Positions 9,123 through 16,863 of a stretch of DNA of 64,000 bases are shown one piece after another. This stretch comes from Solirubrobacter sp963837485 (GTDB lineage Bacteria; Actinomycetota; Thermoleophilia; Solirubrobacterales; Solirubrobacteraceae). A model generated the notes under the pieces. The model saw nothing but the letters and a program-made list of their open reading frames with translations, searched no databases and had not been told where the DNA came from. Position 1 is the first letter of the stretch; each line of letters opens with the position of its first letter. Position numbers and translations under genes: made by a program. The stretch is from assembly GCA_963837485.1 (NCBI GenBank), contig CAWINP010000007.1, positions 434,001-498,000 of the forward strand, in the 5' to 3' direction.

Positions 9123-9401
9123 CTAGCCCCTGCCCGGCACAGCCTCGACCGCGCCGGCCGGCTGCTGCGAGGCGCACGCCTTGCTGGCGGCTTGGAACGC
9201 GGGCGAGCGGTCGTCGAACCTGCTGCTGTCGAATGCGCCGCGACGATCGGGGTCCGGGAAGCTCGGAACGCCGTGCGTGCGCAGGCAGCGAGCCCACTCG
9301 ACCTCCGCGGCCGAAGGGCCGCGCCCCAGGGCGGCGGCGCCGCCGATGCCCGCCGCGATCACCGCCAGCGCGGCCAGGATCGTCATCTGCACCCTTCTCA
9401 T
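9123..9401 (-). CDS. Small secreted protein with conserved Cys pair
   Basis: A 92-residue exported protein with an N-terminal signal/TM segment (MTILAALAVIAAGIGGAAAL). The mature part has WARCLRTHGVPSFPDPD, then SPAFQAASKACASQQP. This 'C-x-R-x-HGV-x-FPDP ... FQxASxAC' pattern is common in small secreted actinobacterial proteins of unknown function. The start at 9399-9401 is preceded by AAGGAG 7-8 nt upstream, better than the ATG at 9428. It is divergent from a two-component system across a gap with inverted and direct repeats, so it could be a target of that system. That link is inference. Confidence 0.75.
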   Translation of the reverse strand: MRRVQMTILAALAVIAAGIGGAAALGRGPSAAEVEWARCLRTHGVPSFPDPDRRGAFDSSRFDDRSPAFQAASKACASQQPAGAVEAVPGRG

Positions 9402-9438
9402 CGCCTTGCTCCTTGTGTTGGGAACCATGCCCGGGGTT

Positions 9439-9493
9439 TGTAAGGGAGCGCCGCTGACGCGGACGTAACCGCGCCGGTTAATCCGCTGTAAGG
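9439..9493. promoter_or_regulatory. Repeats between the small secreted protein and the two-component system
   Basis: The divergent gap holds a perfect inverted repeat TAACCG-CGC-CGGTTA (9466-9480), flanked by two direct TGTAAGG repeats (9439-9445 and 9487-9493). Direct repeats are the usual binding mode of OmpR-type regulators such as the one encoded two genes away, so this is a candidate autoregulatory site. Confidence 0.4.
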
Positions 9494-9518
9494 TCGTCCG
9501 CGGCACCCTCTCGCGTGC

Positions 9519-10643
9519 ATGCGACTCCACCCGCCAAGGCGCACCATCCGAGCGCGGCTCACCGTCCTGGTCTTCGCCGCCTTCCTCGCTGCGGGCGCCG
9601 TGCTGCTGGCGGTCGCCGTCGCGGTCTGGCTGGGGCGGACCGGCGGGGCCACCGTGGCGCACCCCTCGCCGTCCGGGGGCGTAGCGTTCCCCACGACCCA
9701 GCACAGCGCCGACCGGCGCGAGCTGTTCGTCGCCGCGGGCGTCGCGCTGATCGCGATGGGCGCCGTTTCGCTGGGGCTCGGCTGGCTCGTGGCCGGACGC
9801 TTCCTGCGGCCGCTGCGCACGATCACGGCGACGGCGCGGGAGATCTCCGCCACCACCCTGCACGAGCGGCTGAACCTCCCCGGCCCCGACGACGAGCTGA
9901 CCGAGCTTGCCGACACCTTCGATGCGCTCTTGGACCGGCTTGAGCGTTCGTTCGCCTCCGAGCGCCGCTTCGTCGCCAACGCGTCGCATGAGCTGCGCAC
10001 ACCGCTCGCCGGGATGCGGGCGTCGCTGGATGTGGCGATGGCCAAGCCGGAGCCGGCGCCGGCACACGTCGTCACGCTCGCCGAACGACTCCGCCGCGAG
10101 CTCGACCGCATGGACGCGCTGCTCGAGAGCTTCCTCACGCTCGCGAGGACCCAGCAGGGACCGCTCGCTGACGAAGCCACGCTCTCCCTCGCCGAGCTCG
10201 CGTGCGGGGCGATCGAGGACCGTGACGCCGCGATCTCGGCGCAGGGATTGAATGTCGAGCAGCGGCCCGATCCGCACGCCTGGGTCACGGGCAGCGCGCC
10301 GCTGCTCGCCCGCATGGTCGAGAACGTGATCGAGAACGCCATCGGCCACAACCAGCCGGACGGTTGGCTGCGCGTGTGCACCGCGGTGGACGGGACCCGC
10401 GCGCAACTCGTGGTCGAGAACGGCGGGGAGCGGCTGGACCCCAACGTCGTCAAAGAGCTCAGCCGGCCCTTCCGTCGCGCCGGCGCCGATCGGACCGGCT
10501 CAGACCGCGGCGCCGGCCTCGGGCTGGCGATCGTCGCCTCGATCGCCGAGGTTCACGGCGGCACGCTCGACCTCGCCGCGCGTGACGAAGGCGGGTTGCG
10601 GGTCGCGATCGGTTTGCCGCTGGCCGCCGGAGCCGCGACGTGA
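9519..10643 (+). CDS. Sensor histidine kinase
   Basis: A 374-residue membrane sensor kinase. TM1 is at about 14-38, a short ~30-residue extracytoplasmic loop follows, TM2 is at about 70-92, and a HAMP linker runs to about 145. The HisKA box FVANASHELRTPL places the phospho-His at about 157. The ATP-binding N-box (ENVIENAIGHN) and G-box (GAGLGLAIV) follow. The small loop suggests sensing in or near the membrane. The stop overlaps the response-regulator GTG by 4 nt, so the two are translationally coupled. The signal is unknown. Confidence 0.93.
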   Translation: MRLHPPRRTIRARLTVLVFAAFLAAGAVLLAVAVAVWLGRTGGATVAHPSPSGGVAFPTTQHSADRRELFVAAGVALIAMGAVSLGLGWLVAGRFLRPLRTITATAREISATTLHERLNLPGPDDELTELADTFDALLDRLERSFASERRFVANASHELRTPLAGMRASLDVAMAKPEPAPAHVVTLAERLRRELDRMDALLESFLTLARTQQGPLADEATLSLAELACGAIEDRDAAISAQGLNVEQRPDPHAWVTGSAPLLARMVENVIENAIGHNQPDGWLRVCTAVDGTRAQLVVENGGERLDPNVVKELSRPFRRAGADRTGSDRGAGLGLAIVASIAEVHGGTLDLAARDEGGLRVAIGLPLAAGAAT

Positions 10644-11335
10644 GAGTGCTCGTCGTCGAAGACTCGCGCACGCTGGCCGACGCGCTGGTCGAAGGCCTGC
10701 AGGACGAAGGGCTCGCGGTCGACGTCGCCTACGAAGGCCTCGAGGCCGCGGCGAAGGTCGATCTGCACGCCTACGACGTCGTCGTCCTGGACCGCGACCT
10801 CCCCGGGATCCACGGTGACACGCTCTGCCGCATGATCACCGAGCGGGAGAACCCCGCGATGGTGCTCATGCTCACGGCCTCCGGCAGCCCGGCAGAGCGC
10901 GTCAGCGGCCTCAGCCTCGGCGCCGACGACTACCTCTCCAAGCCGTTCCACTTCCCTGAGCTTGTGCTCCGCGTCCGCGCGCTCGCCCGCCGCCGGCCCG
11001 CTGCGCGCGCCAGAGTCTTCCGCGCCGCCGGCATCGAGCTCGACCCGCTCCACCACACCGTCACGCGCGCGGGACGGCGGCTCAACCTCTCAGCCAAGGA
11101 GTTCGCGCTGCTCGAGGCTCTGATGCGCGCACAGCACGGCGTCCTGAGCGCCGAAGCCCTCTTCGGGCAGGTGTGGGACGAGCACGTCGACCCCTTTACC
11201 AACACGGTCCACGTCACGCTCAGCCGCCTGCGCCGCAAGCTCGGAGAACCTCCGGCGATCGAGACCGTGCCCGGCGTCGGCTACCGGGTCACCGAGACAG
11301 ATGGAGCAGCTACACGCTGCCGAGCAGGAGTATGA
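10640..11335 (+). CDS. OmpR-family response regulator
   Basis: A 231-residue two-domain regulator. The receiver domain has acidic residues near the start (VVEDSR), the phospho-accepting Asp at about 51 (VVLDRDLPG) and the conserved Lys in YLSKPFHF. The C-terminal winged helix has LSAKEFALLEALM and NTVHVTLSRLRRKLG. GTG start overlapping the kinase stop (GTGA). It probably controls the divergent small secreted protein and its own operon. Its last 26 nt overlap the convergent DUF3592 gene. Confidence 0.93.
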   Translation: MRVLVVEDSRTLADALVEGLQDEGLAVDVAYEGLEAAAKVDLHAYDVVVLDRDLPGIHGDTLCRMITERENPAMVLMLTASGSPAERVSGLSLGADDYLSKPFHFPELVLRVRALARRRPAARARVFRAAGIELDPLHHTVTRAGRRLNLSAKEFALLEALMRAQHGVLSAEALFGQVWDEHVDPFTNTVHVTLSRLRRKLGEPPAIETVPGVGYRVTETDGAATRCRAGV

Positions 11336-11756
11336 GCGCGAACAAAGCGCCCACGCCACCGCCCGCGAGCAGGTATCGCCCGAGCGTCGGCGTGTGCTTC
11401 TCGAGGTAGGCCTGGTCCGGCGCGGCCGGGTCGTAGTAGACGTCGACCTCGTCCGGGATCGCGGCCAGCTGCTGCTCCGCCAGGCTGCGCCTGAGCCCGC
11501 GGTGCGCATAGCTCGTGCGATCCGACGTGTAGGCGGCGCCGCCGACGCTGTAGTCATAGGTCACCTTCGGGCGATAGTTCCCGCCCCGGCCCCATCTGCC
11601 CTCGCGGTCGAGGCCCGCGATCATGACCACCTCGCGCGAGGTCACGCGCCCGCGCGTCGTCGCGAACGACCGCATCCTCTGCGCCGTCCGCACGTAGCCT
11701 CGGCCCGCGAGCATCGCGCCGAGCGAGATCACGAAGATGGCGATGGCGGCGACCAC
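11310..11756 (-). CDS. DUF3592-type membrane protein
   Basis: A 148-residue protein with N-terminal (about 1-18) and C-terminal (about 126-147) membrane segments around a soluble beta-rich part. It shows the DUF3592 pattern: TTRGRVTSREV, then RPKVTYDYSVGGAAYTSDR, and finally DVYYDPAAPDQAYLE before the last helix. GTG start at 11754-11756. Function is unknown for the family. It converges with the response regulator, overlapping it by 26 nt. Confidence 0.8.
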   Translation of the reverse strand: MVAAIAIFVISLGAMLAGRGYVRTAQRMRSFATTRGRVTSREVVMIAGLDREGRWGRGGNYRPKVTYDYSVGGAAYTSDRTSYAHRGLRRSLAEQQLAAIPDEVDVYYDPAAPDQAYLEKHTPTLGRYLLAGGGVGALFALILLLGSV

Positions 11757-11791
11757 GGCGCCGCAGTATGCGCGATAAGGTCGCGACGACG

Positions 11792-11953
11792 ATGGAAGTC
11801 CGCTTCATCACGCCGATCCTGAACGTGTCGGACATCGACGCGAGCTTCGCGTGGTTCGAGAAGCTCGGCTGGCGTCGCCTGTGGCGCTACGACGGCTTCG
11901 CGGCGGTCGGCAGCGGCCTGCCCGCCGGCAGAAATGGAGCGGCCGGGACGTGA
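11792..11953 (+). pseudogene. Truncated glyoxalase/VOC-family gene remnant
   Basis: The first ~40 codons read MEVRFITPILNVSDIDASFAWFEKLGW, a typical N-terminus of VOC (glyoxalase/bleomycin-resistance) proteins, which are usually 110-130 residues. After VGSGLPAG the similarity stops and the frame ends at codon 53. The rest of the domain, including the second metal-ligand half, is absent. I read this as a degraded remnant between two converging genes. It could only be functional as a truncated peptide. Confidence 0.6.
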
Positions 11954-11989
11954 GGGGAGTCACGCCCCGGCCACTTCGGTCGAACCCCT

Positions 11990-13024
11990 CTAGAAGCCGA
12001 GGCTCTCGTACTGGTCGACGTTGTCCTTCGTGACCGTGGTCGCCGCCAGCGTGATGCGCGACGGGATGTCCGGCGCGGAGAAGCCCGGCAGGCCCTTGCC
12101 CTGGCCCAGCAACGACGCGAGGTAGACGGCGTCAGCCGACATCGACGGGTTGTAGAGGAAGGTCGCGCGCCAGAGGCCGCCCTGCTTGATCTTGTCCATG
12201 ACGGCCTTCGAGCCGCCGGCGCCCGTCATCCACATCTCCTTGTCGCGACCGGCGTTCTCGATCGCCGAGGCGACGCCCTCGCCCATGTCGTCGTCGTGCG
12301 TGTAGACGGCCTGGATGTCCTTGTTCTTCTGCAGGATGTTCTCCATCACCGACAGGCCCTTGTCCGGGACGAAGTCGGCCGGCTGCTGCGCGACGATCTT
12401 GATGCCGCCGTTGCAGCGCTTCTTGATCTGGTCGGCGAAGCCCTTGGAGCGCTGCTCGGTCACCGAGATGCCGGCGATGCCCTGGATCTCGACGACGTTG
12501 CCCTTGCACTTGAGCTGGTCGGCGAAGTAGTTGCCGGCCTGCACGCCGATGCCGTAGTTGTCGCCGCCGATCACGGTGTGGAAGGCCGACTGGCTCGAGA
12601 ACTCGCGGTCGATGTTGATGACCTGAATCCCCTGGTCCATCGCCTTCTGGGCCACCGGCGTCAGCGGCTCGCCCTCGTTCGGCAGCACGACCAGCACGTC
12701 CGGCTTCGCCTGGATCAGCGTCTCGATCTGATCGGCCTGCTCGGCCGACGTCGTCGCGCTGTCGTTGACCGTCATGTCGATGCCGAGCTTCTTGGCCTCG
12801 GCCTTCGCGTCATCCGACACGGCCTTGAGCCAGCCGTGGTCGGCCGCGGGCGCGCTGAACGCGACCTTGACGTCGGCCGCCCCGCTGCTCGCCGCCTGCT
12901 CGTCGTTCGCCGTGGCCGTCGGCGTGGCGGCGTTGTTGTCCTTGTTGTCGTCACCGCACGCCGCGACGCCGGCCGTGAGCGCCAACGCGGCGAACACGAC
13001 GGGCAGTGCCCGCTTGAGAGACAT
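11990..13024 (-). CDS. Sugar ABC transporter substrate-binding lipoprotein
   Basis: A 344-residue periplasmic-binding-protein family member of the ribose/inositol (RbsB-like) type. The signal peptide ends in a lipobox (LTAGVAAC, lipidated Cys near 23), followed by an Asn/Asp/Thr-rich linker. The binding fold has SAPAADHGWL, LIQAKPDVLVVLPNEG, INIDREFSS, VIGGDNYGIG and VYTHDDDMGEGV. The start MSLKRALP is chosen because AGGAGGA lies 8 nt upstream. A longer in-frame ATG at 13042 lacks one. It is the last gene of the transporter operon, 43 nt after the permease stop. The substrate is a sugar or polyol, not identified. Confidence 0.9.
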   Translation of the reverse strand: MSLKRALPVVFAALALTAGVAACGDDNKDNNAATPTATANDEQAASSGAADVKVAFSAPAADHGWLKAVSDDAKAEAKKLGIDMTVNDSATTSAEQADQIETLIQAKPDVLVVLPNEGEPLTPVAQKAMDQGIQVINIDREFSSQSAFHTVIGGDNYGIGVQAGNYFADQLKCKGNVVEIQGIAGISVTEQRSKGFADQIKKRCNGGIKIVAQQPADFVPDKGLSVMENILQKNKDIQAVYTHDDDMGEGVASAIENAGRDKEMWMTGAGGSKAVMDKIKQGGLWRATFLYNPSMSADAVYLASLLGQGKGLPGFSAPDIPSRITLAATTVTKDNVDQYESLGF

Positions 13025-13067
13025 GCTGCTGCTCCTCCTCATCGACTACTAACCCTCCGTTTGGCTG

Positions 13068-14045
13068 CTAGTTCTGTCGACGCTGGATCAGCACGGCGGC
13101 GAGGATGATCGCCCCCTTGGTGATCTGCTGGATCTCGACCGCGAGATTCATCAGCGTCAACAGGTTGAAGATCAGGGCGAACGTGATGACGCCCAGGACG
13201 GTGCCGAAGATCGTGGCTCGACCGCCGGCCAGGCTCGTTCCGCCGATCACGACCGCCGCGATCGCGTCGAGCTCGTACAGCTGACCGGCGACGGGCGACG
13301 CGCTCGCCAGCCGGCCACACAGCAGGATGCCGGCGATGCCGACGCAGATACCGCTGAGGACATAGACGCTGAAGATGATCCGGCGCACCTTCACGCCGGC
13401 GATCCGCGCCGCCTCGGTGTTGCCTCCGACGGCCACCACATAGCGGCCGTACGGCGTCCGGTTGAGGAGCATCCAGCCGGCGACGGCGACCGCAGCGAAC
13501 ACGATCACCGCCGACGGGATGCCGAGGATCTTCCCCGTGCCGAACCAGCGAAGCCCTTCCAGCTCGAACAGCGAGATCGGCGTCTTGTCGCTCAGCCACA
13601 GCGCGATGCCGCGGGCGATGGTGAGCATGGCGAGCGTCGCGATGAACGGCACCACGCGCCCGTAGGCGATGGCCGCTCCGTTGATGCCGCCGAGGATGAT
13701 GCCCAGGCCGATCGCGCCGAGGCAGAACGCCAGGGTGCCGTTGTCCACGAACTGCCCGCCCGCGATCGAGGCCGCGGCGACCATCGAGCCGACCGAAAGG
13801 TCGATGCCCGCGGTCGCGATGACGAACGTCATGCCGATCGCGAGCACGCCCACGATGCTGCCCTGGCGCAGCACGTTGAGCATGTTGTCCTCGGTCAGGA
13901 ACGAGCTCTCGAGGATGCCCCCGACGATCAGGATCAGGAGCACGACCCCGACCAGCGCGTAGTCCTGGTAGTTGATCCCCTTCAGCGAGAGCCGCGGCGT
14001 GGACCGCTCCTTCTTCGGCGCGGCCTCCGGCAGGGTGCTGCTCAT
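13068..14045 (-). CDS. Sugar ABC transporter permease (RbsC-like)
   Basis: A 325-residue membrane protein of the ribose/xylose/inositol permease family with about 8-10 hydrophobic helices. It carries the family signature GMTFVIATAGIDLSVGSM near residue 75 and GGTSLAGGRATIFGTVLG near the end (EAA-like loop). ATG start at 14043-14045 overlaps the stop of the ATPase gene (ATGA). It forms the membrane channel with the ATPase upstream and the binding lipoprotein downstream. Confidence 0.93.
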   Translation of the reverse strand: MSSTLPEAAPKKERSTPRLSLKGINYQDYALVGVVLLILIVGGILESSFLTEDNMLNVLRQGSIVGVLAIGMTFVIATAGIDLSVGSMVAAASIAGGQFVDNGTLAFCLGAIGLGIILGGINGAAIAYGRVVPFIATLAMLTIARGIALWLSDKTPISLFELEGLRWFGTGKILGIPSAVIVFAAVAVAGWMLLNRTPYGRYVVAVGGNTEAARIAGVKVRRIIFSVYVLSGICVGIAGILLCGRLASASPVAGQLYELDAIAAVVIGGTSLAGGRATIFGTVLGVITFALIFNLLTLMNLAVEIQQITKGAIILAAVLIQRRQN

Positions 14046-15571
14046 GCTGTCTCCTCCAAGACGGGATCCGAATCGGTGTGCGCGACGGCGTGACCGAGCA
14101 GCTCGAGCTCCGTCGCCTTCGCGCCGTCGACCTCGGCGACCAGCCCCCCTTCGCGCATCACGAGGATGCGCGAGCAGAGGCCGACGAGCTCCTGCATCTC
14201 CGACGACACCATCACCACGGCCAGCCCGGACTTGGCCAGCTCGGCGATCAGCTTGTAGATCTCGGCCTTCGCGCCGACGTCGACGCCGCGCGTCGGCTCG
14301 TCGAGCAGCAGCACGCGGCAGCGCCGCAGCAACCAGCGCGCGAGCACGATCTTCTGCTGGTTGCCGCCCGACAGCTCGCGCGTGATCCGGTCGGGATTGG
14401 GCGAGGGGACGTTGAGCGAGCGCAGCTGCTCGCCGACCGCCTCGCGCTCGGCGCGCCCGCTGATCCAGCCGCCGGTGGTGAACTTGCCCAGGTCGGCGAG
14501 CGTGATGTTCTTGGCCAGGCTCCATCCGAGCAGCAGGCCCTGCGACTTGCGGTCCTCGGGCGCGAGGCCCATGCCGGCGTCGATCGCGACGTCCGGGCGC
14601 CCCTTCGGCAGGCGCTTGCCGTCGAGGTGGACCTCGCCGCCGTCGGGCTTGTCGAGCCCGTAGACGAGCCGCAACAGCTCCGTGCGGCCGGCGCCGACGA
14701 GCCCGCCGATGCCGAGCACCTCGCCCGCGCGGACCTGGAACGAGCACGGCTTGACCTCGGGCGCGCGACGGACCTCGCGCACGTCGAGGACCACGTCGGC
14801 GCCGGCCGCCGGGCGGTCCGGGTAGAGCTGATCGACCCTGCGGCCGACCATCTTCTCCACCAGATCCGACTGCGGCGTGTCGGCCGGCAGGCCGGTCGCC
14901 ACGGTGGCGCCGTCGGAGAGCACGGTCACGCGGTCGCCGATCTTGCGGATCTCGTCGAGCCGGTGTGAGATGTAGACGACGCCGACGCCCTCCGCGGCCA
15001 GGCGGCGGACGACCTCGAACAGCACGTCGGTCTCCTGCTCGTCGAGGATCGACGACGGCTCGTCCATGATCAGCAGCTGCACGTCCTGCGACAGCGCGCG
15101 GGCGATCGAGACGACCTGCTGCGCCGCCGGGCGCAGGGCGCGCACGCGCGTGCCGGGACGGATGTCCGCGTGGTCGAGCCGCTGCAGCAGCGCGACCGTC
15201 TCCGAGCGCATCAGCGCCCGGTCGAGCAGCCCGAGCCGGCGCGGCTCGTGGCCGAGGAAGACGCTCTCGGCGACCGTCAGGTCCTCGACGAGGTCGAGCT
15301 CCTGGTAGATCGTGGCGACGCCGCGGGCCAGCGACTCCGACGGCTCGCCGGTCGGCAGCGGGTCGCCGTTGACGAGGATCTGCCCCTGCGTCGGCGCGAT
15401 CATGCCGGAGACGCACTTGATCAGCGTCGACTTGCCCGCCCCGTTGGGGCCGAGCAGGCAGTGCACCTCGCCGGGGCGCACGTCGAAGTCGACGCCCTTC
15501 AGCGCGCGCACGCCGGGGTACTCCTTCACCAGCCCACGCACCTCGAGGACAGGTGCGGTCACGTCGTTCAT
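14042..15571 (-). CDS. Sugar ABC transporter ATP-binding protein (RbsA-like, two NBDs)
   Basis: A 509-residue double ATPase. The first nucleotide-binding domain has Walker A GPNGAGKST, Q-loop IYQELDLVEDL and Walker B LLIMDEPSSIL. The second half has a degenerate Walker A (GLVGAGRTE), as usual in RbsA/MglA, but an intact signature ELSGGNQQK and Walker B VLLLDEPTRGVD. Start overlaps the stop of the Gfo/Idh gene (ATGA), and its stop overlaps the permease start. It energises uptake of a sugar or polyol. Confidence 0.95.
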   Translation of the reverse strand: MNDVTAPVLEVRGLVKEYPGVRALKGVDFDVRPGEVHCLLGPNGAGKSTLIKCVSGMIAPTQGQILVNGDPLPTGEPSESLARGVATIYQELDLVEDLTVAESVFLGHEPRRLGLLDRALMRSETVALLQRLDHADIRPGTRVRALRPAAQQVVSIARALSQDVQLLIMDEPSSILDEQETDVLFEVVRRLAAEGVGVVYISHRLDEIRKIGDRVTVLSDGATVATGLPADTPQSDLVEKMVGRRVDQLYPDRPAAGADVVLDVREVRRAPEVKPCSFQVRAGEVLGIGGLVGAGRTELLRLVYGLDKPDGGEVHLDGKRLPKGRPDVAIDAGMGLAPEDRKSQGLLLGWSLAKNITLADLGKFTTGGWISGRAEREAVGEQLRSLNVPSPNPDRITRELSGGNQQKIVLARWLLRRCRVLLLDEPTRGVDVGAKAEIYKLIAELAKSGLAVVMVSSEMQELVGLCSRILVMREGGLVAEVDGAKATELELLGHAVAHTDSDPVLEETA

Positions 15572-16725
15572 CCGACCACCGCCAGCGTCTCGGGAGTCGG
15601 CACCTCGACCCAGCGCTCCTCACGCGCCGAGCTCAGGACGGCCTCGGTCAGGCGCGCGGCGCGCAGCCCGTCCGTGAACCGCGGCAGGCCGTCGGGCGCC
15701 TCGCCGCCCCCGATCGCCGCGTAGACCTCGGCGACGAACGCGTCGAAGCAGTCGGCGTAGCCCTGCGGATGACCGGGCGGCAGCACCGCGTAGCGGGCCG
15801 CGGCCGCCGACATCGCCTCGGCGTCGCGCTTGAGCACGATCGCCGCCTCGCGGCGGCCGCGCCAGAGCGACTCCGGCTCCTCCTGGTTGAACGCGAGCGA
15901 CTCCTCGGCCGCCGCGATCTCCAGGTAGAGCTGGTTCTTGCGACCGGCCGAGACCTGCGAGATGACCGTCGCGCCGATCGCGCCGCCGTCGGTCTCGAAC
16001 TGGACGATCGCCGCGTCCTCGGTGCCGACCTCGCGCATCTCGCCGGCGCCGTTGCCGCGCTCGAACGCAGCCCGCGACGTCGTCCTCGCCCGCTCGGGCA
16101 GCGCGGTCAGCGTCCTCGCGCACACGCGTGTGATGCGGTGCCCGGTGACGAACTCGGCCAGGTCGCACCAGTGCGAGCCGATGTCCGCGAACGCGCGCGA
16201 AGCGCCGCCGAGGTGCTCGTCGACGCGCCAGTTGTCGTCATCGGGATGGAGCAGCCAGTCCTGGAGGTAGTTGCCGTGGATGATGCGAACCGGTCCGATC
16301 CCGCCCGTCCGCACCCGCTCACGTGCCTCGCGGACCGTCGGGTAGTACCGATACACAAAAGGGACGGCCGCCTGCCGTCCGGCATCGGCCGCGGCGTCGA
16401 CCAGCGCCTGCGCGCCGAGCACGTCCAGTGCGAGCGGCTTCTCGCAGATGACGTGCTTTCCGGCGGCCAGCGCGGCCTCGGCGAGCGGCCGGTGAAGATG
16501 GTTCGGCGTGCAGATATGGACGACGTCGACGTCGTCCGAAGTGACCAGCTCCTCCGCACTGCCGAACGCGCGCTCAGCCCCCAGACTCGCCGCCGCGCGC
16601 TCGGAGCGCGCCGGCGAAGAGGCCGCAACGCCCACGAGGCGTCCGCCTGCCAGCCTGGCCGAGCGCGCGTGGACAGCGCCGATGAATCCGGCCCCAGCGA
16701 TGGCAACCCGTACTCCTCGAGACAT
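15568..16725 (-). CDS. Gfo/Idh/MocA-family oxidoreductase
   Basis: A 385-residue NAD(P)-dependent dehydrogenase expected to act on a sugar or inositol. The Rossmann motif is VAIAGAGFIGAVHARSA. VVHICTPNHLH and the catalytic-lysine motif HVICEKPLAL follow, with the substrate-domain motif FADIGSHWCDLAEFV. It is the first gene of the transporter operon, so it probably oxidises the imported sugar. The start MSRGVRVAI at 16723-16725 lies about 8 nt from a good -10, implying a leaderless transcript with no Shine-Dalgarno. A 12-codon upstream extension would overlap the promoter. Confidence 0.9.
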   Translation of the reverse strand: MSRGVRVAIAGAGFIGAVHARSARLAGGRLVGVAASSPARSERAAASLGAERAFGSAEELVTSDDVDVVHICTPNHLHRPLAEAALAAGKHVICEKPLALDVLGAQALVDAAADAGRQAAVPFVYRYYPTVREARERVRTGGIGPVRIIHGNYLQDWLLHPDDDNWRVDEHLGGASRAFADIGSHWCDLAEFVTGHRITRVCARTLTALPERARTTSRAAFERGNGAGEMREVGTEDAAIVQFETDGGAIGATVISQVSAGRKNQLYLEIAAAEESLAFNQEEPESLWRGRREAAIVLKRDAEAMSAAAARYAVLPPGHPQGYADCFDAFVAEVYAAIGGGEAPDGLPRFTDGLRAARLTEAVLSSAREERWVEVPTPETLAVVG

Positions 16726-16732
16726 GTAGCGC

Positions 16733-16761
16733 AACGTAACGAGGCTTTGAACGGCTGTCAA
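16733..16761 (-). promoter_or_regulatory. Promoter of the sugar operon (leaderless)
   Basis: Reading the minus strand: TTGACA (complement of 16756-16761), 17 nt, TACGTT (complement of 16733-16738), then 7 nt to the ATG of the Gfo/Idh gene. The -35 is a perfect consensus and the -10 fits TAnnnT. Transcription should begin at or within 1-2 nt of the start codon. Confidence 0.7.
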
Positions 16762-16771
16762 GCAAAAGCCT

Positions 16772-16793
16772 GCCTACCTCACAGTGGGTAGGC
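16772..16793. promoter_or_regulatory. Candidate operator GCCTACC-N8-GGTAGGC
   Basis: A perfect 7-bp inverted repeat with an 8-nt spacer lies between the divergent sugar operon and the ROK regulator, 11 bp upstream of the operon's -35 box. It is a natural candidate for binding by the adjacent ROK protein. No copy was seen upstream of the second ROK gene. Confidence 0.45.
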
Positions 16794-16863
16794 GCCGATC
16801 TTCCTTCTGTGCTTCGCGGCAACTTCAGTCGATCGCCCCTCGGAAGTCTGGTTAACTCACCGC

